Source: Saprospiraceae bacterium (GTDB taxonomy: Bacteria > Bacteroidota > Bacteroidia > Chitinophagales > Saprospiraceae). From it: DNA of 64,000 nt. The stretch spans positions 1 to 64,000 of the forward strand of contig JADKGF010000026.1 of assembly GCA_016717105.1 (NCBI GenBank). The letters run 5' to 3'. Positions 18,355 to 28,407 of this stretch are shown in pieces. The notes beneath the pieces were generated by a model. The model was given only the letters and a program-made list of their open reading frames with translations. It did not search any database and was not told where the DNA came from. The position numbers were made by a program, and so were the translations under genes. Each line of letters begins with the position of its first letter. Position 1 is the stretch's first letter.

Positions 18355-18520
18355 TTTCTAGGTACTAAATATTAAAATTGCATGGTAAAACTGAAAACAA
18401 TCGATTCACCAACAAAATTCCATTATTTCAATATAAAATTATAATGTAATATTTTATCTTGTCCGACTTTTATGTAAACAAAGGAATAAAAATCAATACA
18501 ATTTAGATAATCAACACATT

Positions 18521-21054
18521 ATGAATACTATGCTCAAAATAACTTATATCTTCCTTCTGCTTTTTTGTTTAAATGCACAGCTGCTTTACGGGCAACAATC
18601 ATGTTCGGATGAAATTTGGTCAAGATATGAAAAGCTGGTTCCAACAATTAAAAAATTGGAGAAAGATAAAAATTTTGCTTCCGTAGATTCTATTTATAAG
18701 GAGCAAATTACCCTCATGAACCAACATTGCCCTTGTAGTTACAATTATGCTAATAAAATTCTACAAAAATACCATGGTTTCGTGTATTATAAACTAAATA
18801 AACGGGATGAAGCGTTAGAAATGTTTGATAAGAAAATTATTGAATGTACCAATATTAATGATTCTACAGTTTTGTTAATGCAATATAGGAAAGCTCTTTA
18901 TTGCTTGCGCAACGATGACTATAAAATATGGCATATCACTTGGATGAAGCTATAAAAATTGGTGAAGAAAAATTTGAGAATAATTATAGAGATTTATACG
19001 CTAGTAGATATAACAAAGGTGTGTACTATGACTGGAAAAATGATCATAAATCATCACTTAAATGTTATTTAGACAACGAAAAATTGTTGGGTGATTTACC
19101 ATTAAAAGATACTTCAATCAGGATCACAAATCTACTAAGTTGCGCTGCTAGTGCAAGGCAGATTGGGGAGCATAATGTTCTAAATTCATGTTTGGAAAAG
19201 GTGCATCTTTTAACAAAAGGTAGCCGATTTGAAGCGGAAGTAAATCAAACAAAAAACCAAGATGCTTTTAATTATTATGTACAAATAGATGATACATATA
19301 AAGCAGATTCTATACTACAATTCATTGATAAAAAGCAGCTATTTGAAGAATATGAAATAGCAATTTTATACATCAAACACTTGATAAAGAAAAATGAAAT
19401 AAAACTGGCAAAACAGAGTATTGGAATTTTGGATTCTATATTTGGTGTGCAACACTTGCCAAAGCACCAATTTTTTTATGTCAATCTTAATTTGGAAAAA
19501 ATGAGATTAGGCCGTGACCACATAGAAGATGCGGCCAACTTACCAGAACGCATTACTACATCTTTGCACAATAATTATATCAACTTGATAAACGAAGGTA
19601 TTGAAATGCAAGCGTCAAATATTTCGGTAATTACATCAAAATATATGTCTGCTGTAGACCTAGTGTCAAAATATGCATCTAATAATACTGCTATTGCCAC
19701 GATTTATGACAAATTAAATAACGTAAAAAACATCTCAAGCAATTATTATCAATCTCGACAGGCATTTATAAATAGTTCAAATGACGAAGTGTTAAAGCAC
19801 CACTTCGGCAAATATAAGAAACTTACTAATAAATTGCTTGAAGAAGTAGATAGTGAAATAACTTTAGATTCAATCGACTTTCACTCCAAGATTATCCAAC
19901 AAAAAATGGAAACTGCTGGTATCAAATGGCATACTAACACAGGTCTAAGAGACATCCGTTCTCATTTACAACAAAGCGAAGCATTTATAGATTTTTATCA
20001 ACCCACAGACAAATATACTAGGAACAATATGTTTGCATTTATTGTAACAAGAGATAGTTTTTATTTTCATAAATTTACAGGGTTTGTGGATACCCTTAGC
20101 CTACAGGCAGGACAAATAAATTATACCAATAATGGCAAAAAAAACAAAGCTTTATATGAATATCTTATCAAACCAATAGTTCCATATTTTTCTAATAAAT
20201 CCAAACTTTTTATCTCAACAGATGGCATCCTAAATCAAATAGCGATCGAATTGTTGAGCCCTGTGGGAAGTAAAACTCAGATTTTGGAAGATAAATATGA
20301 AATAGCTTACATCGAAAATTCAACTGCTTTGCTATCTTTTACAAAAACAAAGCAGAATAAACTTGAAGGCAATCAATTTGCACTCATAGGCGGCATAAAG
20401 TATAATTGTATTGGTGGTGAAGATGTGATTGCAGGAACTGACAATCCGCATACATCAAGATCTATTTCGACCTATTTGCCAGGCTCTAAACGAGAAATTG
20501 ACACTATCGCAGCAAAGTTGACAAAAGCGAGTTATCAAAATGTTGTTTTATCTTCTTGTGATGCTACTAAATTGCAAGTGAAACAATTGCTCGAAGATCA
20601 AAAAATCTCTTCCGTCCACATTTCCACACACGGATTTATAGAAAAAACAGAAGAAAACTCATCCAATTATTTTAAGACAAATCTAGATGCACAATTGATG
20701 CTTGCGAAAGACAAAAATCAAGAAGACCATAAACTAACTGCACTTGACATTATTGATATAGATATGAAAGAAAAAGAGCTGGTATTTTTATCAGCTTGCA
20801 ATACTGGTCAAGGATATTACTTACCTGGATTGGGAAATGCAAGCGTTGCAAATGCATTCAAAAAAGCTGGTGCACAAAAAGTGGTGGCAACCTTATGGTC
20901 TATCCCTGATGATGTCACGGTAGAACTCTGCGACCATTTTTACACCCATTACCTTATCACAAAAGACGCAAATGAAGCGATGCGAAAGGCCAAAAAAGCA
21001 TTGAGAAACAAATATGGACCTGAAAAATGGGCTGCATTCAGAGTCATGAATTAA
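18521..21054 (+). pseudogene. secreted TPR-CHAT domain protein, interrupted by one frameshift
   Basis: One gene in two frames. 18521-18955 has a signal peptide (MNTMLKITYIFLLLFCLNA...LLYGQQ) and TPR-like helices. 18928-21054 continues with MAYHLDEAIKIGEEKF, more helical repeats, and a C-terminal CHAT domain. The frame change falls near 18925-18935. CHAT is a caspase-like peptidase fold; the catalytic pair is seen in VHISTHGFI (His about residue 567 of the second frame) and FLSACNTGQG (Cys about 623). PGLGNASVANAFKKAGAQKV and VVATLWSIPDD are family signatures. Genes of this kind in Bacteroidota often lie beside an ECF sigma and a one-TM TPR protein, as here (convergent, 25 bp away). Exported, so it acts in the periplasm or outside. 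Confidence 0.87.
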
Positions 21055-21079
21055 GCCTATATATCTTCTTGGATTTTCT

Positions 21080-22000
21080 TTAATTTTTTTTGTATTCTGG
21101 ATTGTCTTTGACCAATTCTATGGCTTTGATCAATTCACTTTTGGTGGCAGGTAATCCGCTATAAAGGGCTAGCACATAATACCATTTTGAAGGCTCATGA
21201 AATGAAGAAAAATCGTTTTCTATGAAGGATTTGAACATTGATGAAGCCTTATCGCTTTGTCCCAAGAGCAAATAACAATGGGCAGTCAAATATTGACTTT
21301 TCTCATCATCAACATTATCTACTATTATGTCAAGTGCTTCTTTATATGCGCTATTTCTATACAATTCCACAGCCTTGGAATACTCTGTATTTTCTGATCC
21401 ATCATCTCTCATGATGGCACTGTATAATACCATCACATCACTTCTTGTGATTTTTTTACCTTTCTCATCAGCAATAATCTCATTCTTTTTTATTTGTTTT
21501 TGCGGTTTTGTTATTCCAGACTTTTCTAATGAAATTTTAGGTTTTATTACTTTATTGAATGTTTCTGTACTATCTACAGCTGGTAGTGTTTCGGATTGTT
21601 GTCCTTTGGATGCAGCTTTTTGGTCTAAAGAATCCAAATTAATCACTTGGTCTTGCTTTACGTTGATTTGTTTACTTACAGGCAAAGTTTGGGTATAAAT
21701 TATATAACCCAAAACTGACAATACAAGAATGGAAACCAATGACCAAGTCCAATAATTCCTTTTCAATATTGGCTTTATAACATCGTCTTTATCAGCATCT
21801 TTATTAATATTTGCCTTTAAGGTGGCAAGTCTATTTTGCATTGCTTGCAAACGAATGCCTGCCTGCAAAATCTTAAAACTTTCAAAATCTTTGGCAAATG
21901 CCTGATCAGATATCAGACGTGACTCAAACTCGAGTTTATCTGATTCTGAAAGCTGTCCCGCCAGATACGTTTCGAAGATATGTATATTAAAATCATCCAT
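21080..22000 (-). CDS. single-TM anti-sigma-like protein with C-terminal TPR region
   Basis: A 306-residue protein. The N-terminal cytosolic part (MDDFNIHIFETYLAGQLSES, LISDQAFAKDFESF) resembles the zinc-free anti-sigma N-terminal helices seen in Bacteroidota. One membrane helix (WTWSLVSILVLSVLGYIIY, about residues 98-116) follows, then a Gln/Lys-rich linker and a periplasmic tetratricopeptide-like tail (ALDIIVDNVDDEKSQYL, AHCYLLLGQSDKASSMF). It lies 22 bp after the ECF sigma gene on the same strand, the expected order for a sigma/anti-sigma pair. The TPR tail could sense or bind the convergent TPR-CHAT protein. Direct anti-sigma activity is inferred. Confidence 0.75.
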   Translation of the reverse strand: MDDFNIHIFETYLAGQLSESDKLEFESRLISDQAFAKDFESFKILQAGIRLQAMQNRLATLKANINKDADKDDVIKPILKRNYWTWSLVSILVLSVLGYIIYTQTLPVSKQINVKQDQVINLDSLDQKAASKGQQSETLPAVDSTETFNKVIKPKISLEKSGITKPQKQIKKNEIIADEKGKKITRSDVMVLYSAIMRDDGSENTEYSKAVELYRNSAYKEALDIIVDNVDDEKSQYLTAHCYLLLGQSDKASSMFKSFIENDFSSFHEPSKWYYVLALYSGLPATKSELIKAIELVKDNPEYKKN

Positions 22001-22022
22001 TTAAAACAAGGCTTATATTTAT

Positions 22023-22550
22023 TTATTCAAAAAATATTTTTTGTAACCTTTTCATACATTTATATTTTAAATTTTTTGTGGTGTCATTGTTTTTATATCC
22101 CAATAACAGTGTTATATCATCTAATTTCATCTGTTGATAATACGATAATTCCAACAAAGACTTGCATGGCTCTCCCAGTTTGATCAATGATGAATTTGCC
22201 TTAATCAAATCTTCTTGTGCAATTTCTTGATACTCTTCGTCGATGACACCAAGCATTATTTCTGTCGCATTATAGGAAGAAATTCTATTCTTGGCTCGAT
22301 TGAGCTGAATGATTTTATTTTTGATGATAGAAAAAATATAAGTTTTGATATGCGATGTTAGCAGCGTCAATTTACCAGACACTACATTATCATACAATAA
22401 CACAATACTCGTTTGAAAAATTTCATCTGCATCTTCAGATTGCAAACTAAACTCCTTTTTTATCCACTGTATAGTATCATTTTTTAAATCTTTATAAAGT
22501 ATCGTCAAGGTTTTATCAGGGTCAGATTTTATCCTTTCGATCCAGTCCAT
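22023..22550 (-). CDS. ECF-type RNA polymerase sigma factor
   Basis: A 175-residue sigma-70-family protein. The region 2 helices are in SEDADEIFQTSIVLLYDNV and SHIKTYIFSIIKNKIIQLNR; the region 4 helix-turn-helix is in LLELSYYQQMKLDDITLLLG and NDTTKNLKYKCMKRLQKIF. There is no region 1 or 3, as in extracytoplasmic-function sigmas. It heads a two-gene unit with the one-TM protein at 21080-22000. The regulon is unknown; the opposing CHAT gene is the obvious candidate. The region upstream holds no recognisable TAnnTTTG promoter. Confidence 0.88.
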   Translation of the reverse strand: MDWIERIKSDPDKTLTILYKDLKNDTIQWIKKEFSLQSEDADEIFQTSIVLLYDNVVSGKLTLLTSHIKTYIFSIIKNKIIQLNRAKNRISSYNATEIMLGVIDEEYQEIAQEDLIKANSSLIKLGEPCKSLLELSYYQQMKLDDITLLLGYKNNDTTKNLKYKCMKRLQKIFFE

Positions 22551-22930
22551 GAAATAGTATTATCAATTTTGCATAAAAGTATTATTTTTTATGAATAATC
22601 GATATATTGATAATGTAAAATTCACAATTATAAAAAACCATGATCAAAGTACGACAAGATCTTAAGCAATCTATTATAAATAAACCGAATGAATTATGTT
22701 TGATAACAAAATATTAGGCATCAAAAAATTGAATATATAGTTAGTTCTAACTAATTTAAATTCCACAAAAAAATAATATCATAGACTTAAAGACGGATCA
22801 ATTTAGCAAAATATGCGTCTAAAAAAGATGAAATGGTTGCTGGTTGATATCCTTCTGAGAAGGCAAAATATATTATCCAATGGGTGCCATTTATTCTTTA
22901 AATGATTTGGACAAAAAAAAACCTTTAGGC
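22551..22930. other. AT-rich gene-free region upstream of the ECF sigma gene
   Basis: About 380 bp of AT-rich DNA between the sigma gene start and the 21-bp repeat array. A short inverted repeat TTAGTTctAACTAA lies near 22741-22754. I see no gene, and no RNA gene is supported. Confidence 0.5.
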
Positions 22931-22933
22931 GTT

Positions 22934-23110
22934 ACAAAGAAACGTCGTGATGTTATAAAGGAACGTCATGATGTTATAAAGGAACGTCATGATGTTATAA
23001 AGAAACGTCGTGACGTTACAAAGAAACGTCGTGATGTTACAAAGAAACGTCGTGATGTTACAAAGAAACGTCGTGGTGTTACAAAGAAACGTCGTGATGT
23101 TATAAAGAAA
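22934..23110. repeat. 21-bp minisatellite, eight units
   Basis: Eight direct repeats with consensus AAAGAAACGTCGTGATGTTAC (variants GGAACGTCATG, TTAT, GACGTT). There are no spacers, so it is not a CRISPR array. Because the period is a multiple of three, both strands stay open: the plus frame reads KKRRDVT/KERHDVI heptads from an ATG at 22880 to 23134. Each unit contains AACGTC followed by GAYGTT, which can pair as a small hairpin. Codon changes between units are mostly non-silent, so I favour a non-coding minisatellite. Confidence 0.85.
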
Positions 23111-23354
23111 TTTAAAGGCTTCAATAATAGATAACTGTCTCAAAACAAGTGATTTGATGAAGGCAATATCAATCATTTTGTTGGTTGATGTTATTTTATA
23201 AAAATTCCCACAATTATTGGGTTACTATTCTATAAAGGTGAATTAATCATTCGATAACTTATCAATTTGCTCAATGAAAAAGGTCATTGGATTTTCATTT
23301 AATGGCTTTTTTCTATTATGATTACTGATAAATCCTCATATAACAAAAGTTATA

Positions 23355-23385
23355 TTTCAGTTGGATGGGATTATAAATAATTTTG
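23355..23385 (+). promoter_or_regulatory. Bacteroidota-type promoter of the amidase gene
   Basis: TTTC (23355-23358), 19 bp, then TAATTTTG (23378-23385), a near-consensus TTTG-N19-TAnnTTTG arrangement, 48 bp before the ATG at 23434. It overlaps an alternative TTG start at 23383 and so argues against that start. Confidence 0.45.
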
Positions 23386-23433
23386 TCGGAAACCTTACTT
23401 TTTCTTAATCTTTTTAACAATCAAACAAACAAC

Positions 23434-24030
23434 ATGGGGCGGACAGTAATACTCGACAATGGACATGGCGGATTGATCAATGGCATTTATCAAACTCCAG
23501 GAAAACGGAGTCCAAATTGGGATAAAGGTGTGCTTTTCGAAGGCATGTTTAACCGATGGGTCGTGAATAGGATAATCGAAAAACTCGATCGCAAGAAAAT
23601 TCCTTACTACCATATTTCTCCTGAATTTACGGATACTACATTGGAAACCAGAACCAACAGAGCTAACCATATTTTCGATCAGAATCCTGATGTGTGGATT
23701 CTCTCGATTCATGCTAATGCAGGTGGCGGCACCGGTATCGAAGGATTCACTACACTTGGGCAAAAGACATCAGATGGCATAGGAGATCTAGTCCTTCGCA
23801 ATTTGAAAGATGATATGATCGGAACTTCAATGCGATTTGACTGGTCGGATGGTGATCGGGACAAAGAAAAAGACTATTATATCTTGAAACGTCCAATGGC
23901 ACCTGCTTTTCTTATAGAATGTGGATTTATGGATCATCCAATTGATTATAACAACCTTTGGGATGAAATATACATAGACACCCTTGTGGATTCTTTGGTG
24001 AGGAGCATTATTGAAGTATATAATATTTAG
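23434..24030 (+). CDS. N-acetylmuramoyl-L-alanine amidase (Amidase_3) without signal peptide
   Basis: A 198-residue zinc amidase. Zinc ligands and catalytic residues are readable: ILDNGHGG (His), LFEGMFNRWVV (Glu), ILSIHANAGGGTGIEGF (His) and FLIECGFMDHP (catalytic Glu). The family cleaves the amide between MurNAc and the stem peptide. Bacteroidota cell-division amidases are normally exported, but this one begins MGRTVILDNGHGG directly at the fold with no leader, and the longer TTG start adds no signal peptide. It therefore stays in the cytosol unless exported otherwise, as phage endolysins do with a holin. Neighbours give no phage context. Confidence 0.87.
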   Translation: MGRTVILDNGHGGLINGIYQTPGKRSPNWDKGVLFEGMFNRWVVNRIIEKLDRKKIPYYHISPEFTDTTLETRTNRANHIFDQNPDVWILSIHANAGGGTGIEGFTTLGQKTSDGIGDLVLRNLKDDMIGTSMRFDWSDGDRDKEKDYYILKRPMAPAFLIECGFMDHPIDYNNLWDEIYIDTLVDSLVRSIIEVYNI

Positions 24031-24266
24031 TGCATAGTGACATATAATCAATGAAAAATCAAGATCATGTCATATTTATAATTGCTATATTTCCTTTTGA
24101 AGTTTGCAAATCAAATTGGATCAATTTAGGTTATTGAATTCAACTAAATCTTTTCGATGACCTTGATTTCACCTGAATTTAAATTGGCAGAAGCCAAATG
24201 GTATGCTTATGGAGCCATCGGATTTAACTTTTTGCTATAGGCAAAATCATTTCAATTTGAAACACC

Positions 24267-24989
24267 TTACAACTTATTTTCATTGATCATATCCAATAAT
24301 TCATCCCTGTAATTCTTGCCTATGGGCAATTGCTTGATCTTACCACCTTCCATGAGTTCGACCATATTGCCAAGGATGGCCGTTATCCTTTTGATATTGA
24401 CGATATAGGATCGATGTACCCTGCGAAATTTGGTTTCTGGCAGCCTGTCCTCCAAACTTTTCATGGTCTGCAAAGTGATTACTCTTCCTGTATCTTGTCT
24501 TATGATAACATAGTCCTTGAGTCCTTCGATATACAAAATATCTTCAAAATTTATCTTGACCAATTTTTTATCTGCCTTTACAAAAAAGAAATCATCCGCT
24601 TCAGGTTGATTCAATTCATGCTCAGCTCTTTTGGCAGATAGCTTTTCAGATACCTTATTGACAGCCTTGAGAAATCGTTCTAGGGAAATTGGTTTCAATA
24701 AATAATCGACTGCATTGAGATCAAAACCTTCGACAGCATAATCTGGGTATGCCGTGGTGAAGATGACACTTGGTGGATTGGAAAGTGTTCTAAGAAAATC
24801 GATTCCCGACAACTGTGGCATTTGGATGTCGAGAAACATCAGATCTATATGCTGAGACTTCAAAACTTCATTGGCTTCAAAGGCATTTTCGCACTTTTTG
24901 ACCAACTGTATCTCAGGAATCTGGTTTATGTATGTTTCCATGATTTCAAGTGCTAAAGGCTCGTCATCTACTAAAATTGCTTTGATCAT
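24267..24989 (-). CDS. LytTR-family response regulator
   Basis: A 240-residue regulator. The N-terminal receiver domain begins MIKAILVDDEPLALEIM, has phospho-acceptor Asp54 in LMFLDIQMP, Thr in VIFTTAYPDYAVEGF and Lys in DYLLKPISLERF. The C-terminal LytTR DNA-binding domain (about 135-238) carries ILYIEGLKDYVIIRQD, LQTMKSLEDRLPE, FRRVHRSYIVNIKRI and LPIGKNYRDELL. It is the cognate partner of the kinase gene that precedes it by 21 bp. Targets are unknown. Confidence 0.94.
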   Translation of the reverse strand: MIKAILVDDEPLALEIMETYINQIPEIQLVKKCENAFEANEVLKSQHIDLMFLDIQMPQLSGIDFLRTLSNPPSVIFTTAYPDYAVEGFDLNAVDYLLKPISLERFLKAVNKVSEKLSAKRAEHELNQPEADDFFFVKADKKLVKINFEDILYIEGLKDYVIIRQDTGRVITLQTMKSLEDRLPETKFRRVHRSYIVNIKRITAILGNMVELMEGGKIKQLPIGKNYRDELLDMINENKL

Positions 24990-25010
24990 TTTAAAAATTT
25001 TGTTTATACA

Positions 25011-26072
25011 TTAAAAATTTGACAAATTTAGGTTCAATTCCACCAAATAGGTATTGGGGCTTTCTTTTATTTCTAGGTGATGTTTTTCTGGATAAAGGAT
25101 GTTCATCCTACGACGAACATTTATCAACCCAATACCTCCAGATCTTTTCTCATAAGTCTTGGGCAGAGATGGCGATCTACTGTTTTCGACCTTCATCATC
25201 AAGTCATCACCTGCTAATGTAAGTTCGAGATTGACGTAACCTTGAGATATTTGGTTATTTATGCCGTGTTTAAAGGAATTTTCAATAAATGGAATCAACA
25301 ATAAAGGTGAAATTTTCTGATCATTGATATCTCCTACTACCTTAAAATTGATGAGCATTTTATTTCCATGTCTCAGCTTTTCGAGATCCAGATAGTTTTG
25401 CATATAGTTAATTTCCTTGCTAAGTAAGACTTCTTTTTCGTTGCATTCATACAACATGTAGCGCATCATCTCAGATAATTTCAGCACAATCTCGGGTGCA
25501 AGATCTGATTTTTTCAATGTCAATGCATAGAGACTGTTTAATGTATTGAAGAGGAAGTGTGGATTGATTTGTGATTTGAGAAACTTGAGTTCGGACTGTA
25601 GATTCTGACTTTCCAATTCTTTTTTGTCCCGTTGCTGAACCAACCAATCATTCATCACCTGATAAATAGTCGTCGATGTACCAACGAAAAATAGTGATAT
25701 AAAGATATACCATTGGTTGGAAATGTAGTGAGATTGAACTTCTTCATTGCCACTCGTAAATAAGACCAAGAGCATGGTTTTAATGGGTGTCAAAATGATG
25801 GCAACCAAAGCCAAGGCTCCAAAATGCCAGTAAAATTTACGGTCTTTCAGATATTTTGGAAATAAAACGAAAATATTGAGATATGCAATCATAGCATAAA
25901 ATCCGATAGTTACCACGTCAGTAATCAGGGCCTGAAAAAATCCTAGTTTCGGTACTGTCGTCACCATCAAAACCAATAGAAGCGAAGTCCAAAATACCAC
26001 ATGGTAAAATGAATTATGCTTGCTCCACGCTTTGATTTGTGCTTTGACAGAAAAAATACTGAATGACCTCAT
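25011..26072 (-). CDS. LytS-type sensor histidine kinase
   Basis: A 353-residue membrane kinase of the His_kinase (PF06580) group. Four N-terminal membrane helices (about residues 22-145: FYHVVFWTSLLLVLMVTTV, FYAMIAYLNIFVLFP and others) are followed by a coiled linker (DKKELESQNLQSELKFLK) and the H-box QINPHFLFNTLNSLYAL. The ATPase part has PFIENSFKHGI (N box) and GGIGLINVRRRMNILYP (G box). It phosphorylates the LytTR regulator encoded 21 bp downstream. A TATCTTTG box on the minus strand (26118-26111) lies about 40 bp upstream and may be the promoter -7 element. No large sensing domain is present. Confidence 0.94.
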   Translation of the reverse strand: MRSFSIFSVKAQIKAWSKHNSFYHVVFWTSLLLVLMVTTVPKLGFFQALITDVVTIGFYAMIAYLNIFVLFPKYLKDRKFYWHFGALALVAIILTPIKTMLLVLFTSGNEEVQSHYISNQWYIFISLFFVGTSTTIYQVMNDWLVQQRDKKELESQNLQSELKFLKSQINPHFLFNTLNSLYALTLKKSDLAPEIVLKLSEMMRYMLYECNEKEVLLSKEINYMQNYLDLEKLRHGNKMLINFKVVGDINDQKISPLLLIPFIENSFKHGINNQISQGYVNLELTLAGDDLMMKVENSRSPSLPKTYEKRSGGIGLINVRRRMNILYPEKHHLEIKESPNTYLVELNLNLSNF

Positions 26073-26381
26073 GACAATAATATCACTTCCTTAAAAGAAA
26101 TATGATAATACAAAGATACATAGAAGTTAATGTATATACCACTCAATTATAGATGAAGGTAGCAAATAACAAGACAAAGGTAAAAAGCATATCAATCTTG
26201 ATAAGTAATTATTGAAGTTAATCAGCAATAATAAGCTTTTTGTACGAATGATGCCCTGAAATACTATCTTCAACTTTTATGATGTACATACCTGATTTAA
26301 AGTTCGATACATTTAAAAATAGTGGAGAATCCTGTATTAAAACTAGTACACCATCGATTGTCAACACTGATAATTTGAATT

Positions 26382-27527
26382 TTACTGCGTTGAAGCAGTG
26401 ACATACACAAGACTCTTCGCAGGATTGGGATGCAGTACAAAATTACTAAGATTGATATCTACGCTCTTACTCACAAAATCTTCGCCATCGCAATCTTCAT
26501 CAATTCCATTATTTGGTATTTCTACCGCACTTGGGTTTATGGAAGAATCATTATCATTACAGTCTAAATCTGAATTGAAGCTATCACCATCTACATCTAT
26601 AATCAAAACCAAGCCATCGCAATTTTCATCTATAATATTATTTGCCAATTCCACGGCATTTGGATTTATCTCAGCATTGTCATCATCACAATCCTCATAA
26701 CTAAAGAAGCCATCGCCGTCTTCGTCTATCTTCACACAACCTAACATTGGTTTGCCCAAAGCTGGTGCTGTTAAACCGCCGCAATCATCTGCAATATTTA
26801 CAATTATAAGTATATCAGGAAAAGATTTGTGATATGGGAAAGTAAATTCGATATAACAAGAATCTTGACCATTAATGATTTGACCCTTTTGTTTAGTAAT
26901 GTGATTGTATTGTTGAATTGTGATAATTGGTTTAAACTTGTAATCAAACCCTGTACAAGCATCATAAAAATATGTAACATCAGGTTGTAGTCCATATACC
27001 TCATAAGCATAATTAGCCTGTGCGCTATATTTTGATGTCAATGGACCATCTAAACAAATATCACCTTGTCCCTCAAAATCATCGAAAGGTCCAATTTTGT
27101 ACACTAGACAAGTATCTGTACTAAAATATATCCCATCACAATCCTCATCCAAATTATTATTAGCATAATCATAGGCTTCTGGATTGACGGATGCATTAGT
27201 ATCATCACAATCCTCATCAATACCAAATCCATCGTTATCTGCATCTAATTCATCAATGACACCATTACAATTATCATCAATCCCATTATCATAGATTTCG
27301 AGGGCTGAAGGATTAATATTGGGATTATTGTCATTACAATCCTCGGTGATAGAATATCCATCAAAATCACCATCACTATCCAAGGTATTTTTATCACAAT
27401 CGTCATCTATTAAATTAAATGGAATTTCAGATTGATTTGGATTGACTGATGCATTGGTATCATCACAATCCTCGTAATCGAAAAACCCATCACCATCTCC
27501 ATCAAAATATATACAATTCAAGGTCAT
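26382..27527 (-). CDS. fragment of the above: MopE repeats 3-7 and start of the sorting domain
   Basis: Longest open piece (381 codons). It holds five DCDD/DCND repeats (for example FFDYEDCDDTNASVNP and FSYEDCDDDNAEINP), with a cysteine-containing domain between the fifth and sixth repeats of the gene, then NLSNFVLHPNPAKSLVYV, the beginning of a T9SS type A domain. The rest of that domain (SGMYIIKVED, KKLIIAD) is in the next frame down to 26218. Confidence 0.75.
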   Translation of the reverse strand: MTLNCIYFDGDGDGFFDYEDCDDTNASVNPNQSEIPFNLIDDDCDKNTLDSDGDFDGYSITEDCNDNNPNINPSALEIYDNGIDDNCNGVIDELDADNDGFGIDEDCDDTNASVNPEAYDYANNNLDEDCDGIYFSTDTCLVYKIGPFDDFEGQGDICLDGPLTSKYSAQANYAYEVYGLQPDVTYFYDACTGFDYKFKPIITIQQYNHITKQKGQIINGQDSCYIEFTFPYHKSFPDILIIVNIADDCGGLTAPALGKPMLGCVKIDEDGDGFFSYEDCDDDNAEINPNAVELANNIIDENCDGLVLIIDVDGDSFNSDLDCNDNDSSINPSAVEIPNNGIDEDCDGEDFVSKSVDINLSNFVLHPNPAKSLVYVTASTQ

Positions 27528-27567
27528 AACACCATTGCCAACATCACTTAATCGAGAACAATTATGC

Positions 27568-28266
27568 TTATCCTTGAATTACGATTGCGTACTCTGGAAA
27601 GTCTTTTGTCAAATCAAACTTGAATTGTACCGAACAGCCTTCAACTTGCTTTAAAAGACTGCCAAACCCACCATTTTTTGAATTATATTCATAAAGCAAT
27701 ATCAATGCATCCCACAGATCAGAATTATACGCATCACAAAAATTAAATTCATAAGTTCTCTGATCTTCACCGCTAAAAAAATATGCATCATTTGGTTTCA
27801 CTTGTTTGTCCAACAACAAAAATGGCAGGCTATCACATGGCAAAATTAATTTAAAATCTCCTTTGGCTTTGATTTTATCGATATTGTAGCAGGATTCATT
27901 AGGTCCATCATTTCCATCACAATCTTCATCTACTCCATTGTAAAATATCTCGACTGCATCAGGACTTATTTTATTATCCATATCGTTGCAATCTTGATAA
28001 TCAAAGTACCCATCGTTGTCAACATCCACCTCATCAATTATCCCATTACAATTATCGTCCAAAGCATTTCCATTGATTTCCTGCGAAAGTGGAGAAATAT
28101 TGGCATTTGTGTCATCACAATCTGCAAATCCATCTACTCCATCGCCATCATGATCCACAAACGGGACAACGATAGATGTGGCAACGCCAATGCTCTTATT
28201 GAAGTAAGACCCACTTTTATTCTTTTCCTTTTTTCTCTGCTCTGACCATGTAAGATAAGTTACCAC
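27568..28266 (-). CDS. fragment of the above: MopE repeats 1-2
   Basis: A 232-codon piece with FVDHDGDGVDGFADCDDTN and VDNDGYFDYQDCNDMDNK, followed by a beta-rich domain (DQRTYEFNFCDAYNS). It joins upstream to a fibronectin-like region readable in another frame to about 28410. Confidence 0.7.
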   Translation of the reverse strand: MVTYLTWSEQRKKEKNKSGSYFNKSIGVATSIVVPFVDHDGDGVDGFADCDDTNANISPLSQEINGNALDDNCNGIIDEVDVDNDGYFDYQDCNDMDNKISPDAVEIFYNGVDEDCDGNDGPNESCYNIDKIKAKGDFKLILPCDSLPFLLLDKQVKPNDAYFFSGEDQRTYEFNFCDAYNSDLWDALILLYEYNSKNGGFGSLLKQVEGCSVQFKFDLTKDFPEYAIVIQG

Positions 28267-28407
28267 TTGTAGGAATCTTTTTGTCAGTAAACCGAAACTG
28301 GCCAGCAGGAATTGATGCTATCATTTGAAAGATGCTGTCTTTGCTTGACTTCCTATATATATAATATTGACTAATATCTGGATCACCTGAGGTATCTGTC
28401 CAATCAA

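Noticed and set aside
22934..23110. CRISPR array
   Set aside because: Direct repeats are adjacent with no spacers.
22880..23134. Possible 84-residue basic repeat protein (KKRRDVT heptads)
   Set aside because: Open frame is a trivial result of a 21-bp period; the opposite strand is equally open and unit differences are mostly non-silent. Kept as a minisatellite only.
24157..24240. Short open frame MTLISPEFKLAEAKWYAYGA...
   Set aside because: 27 codons, no clear start signal or homologue known to me; could be a remnant, but evidence is too thin.
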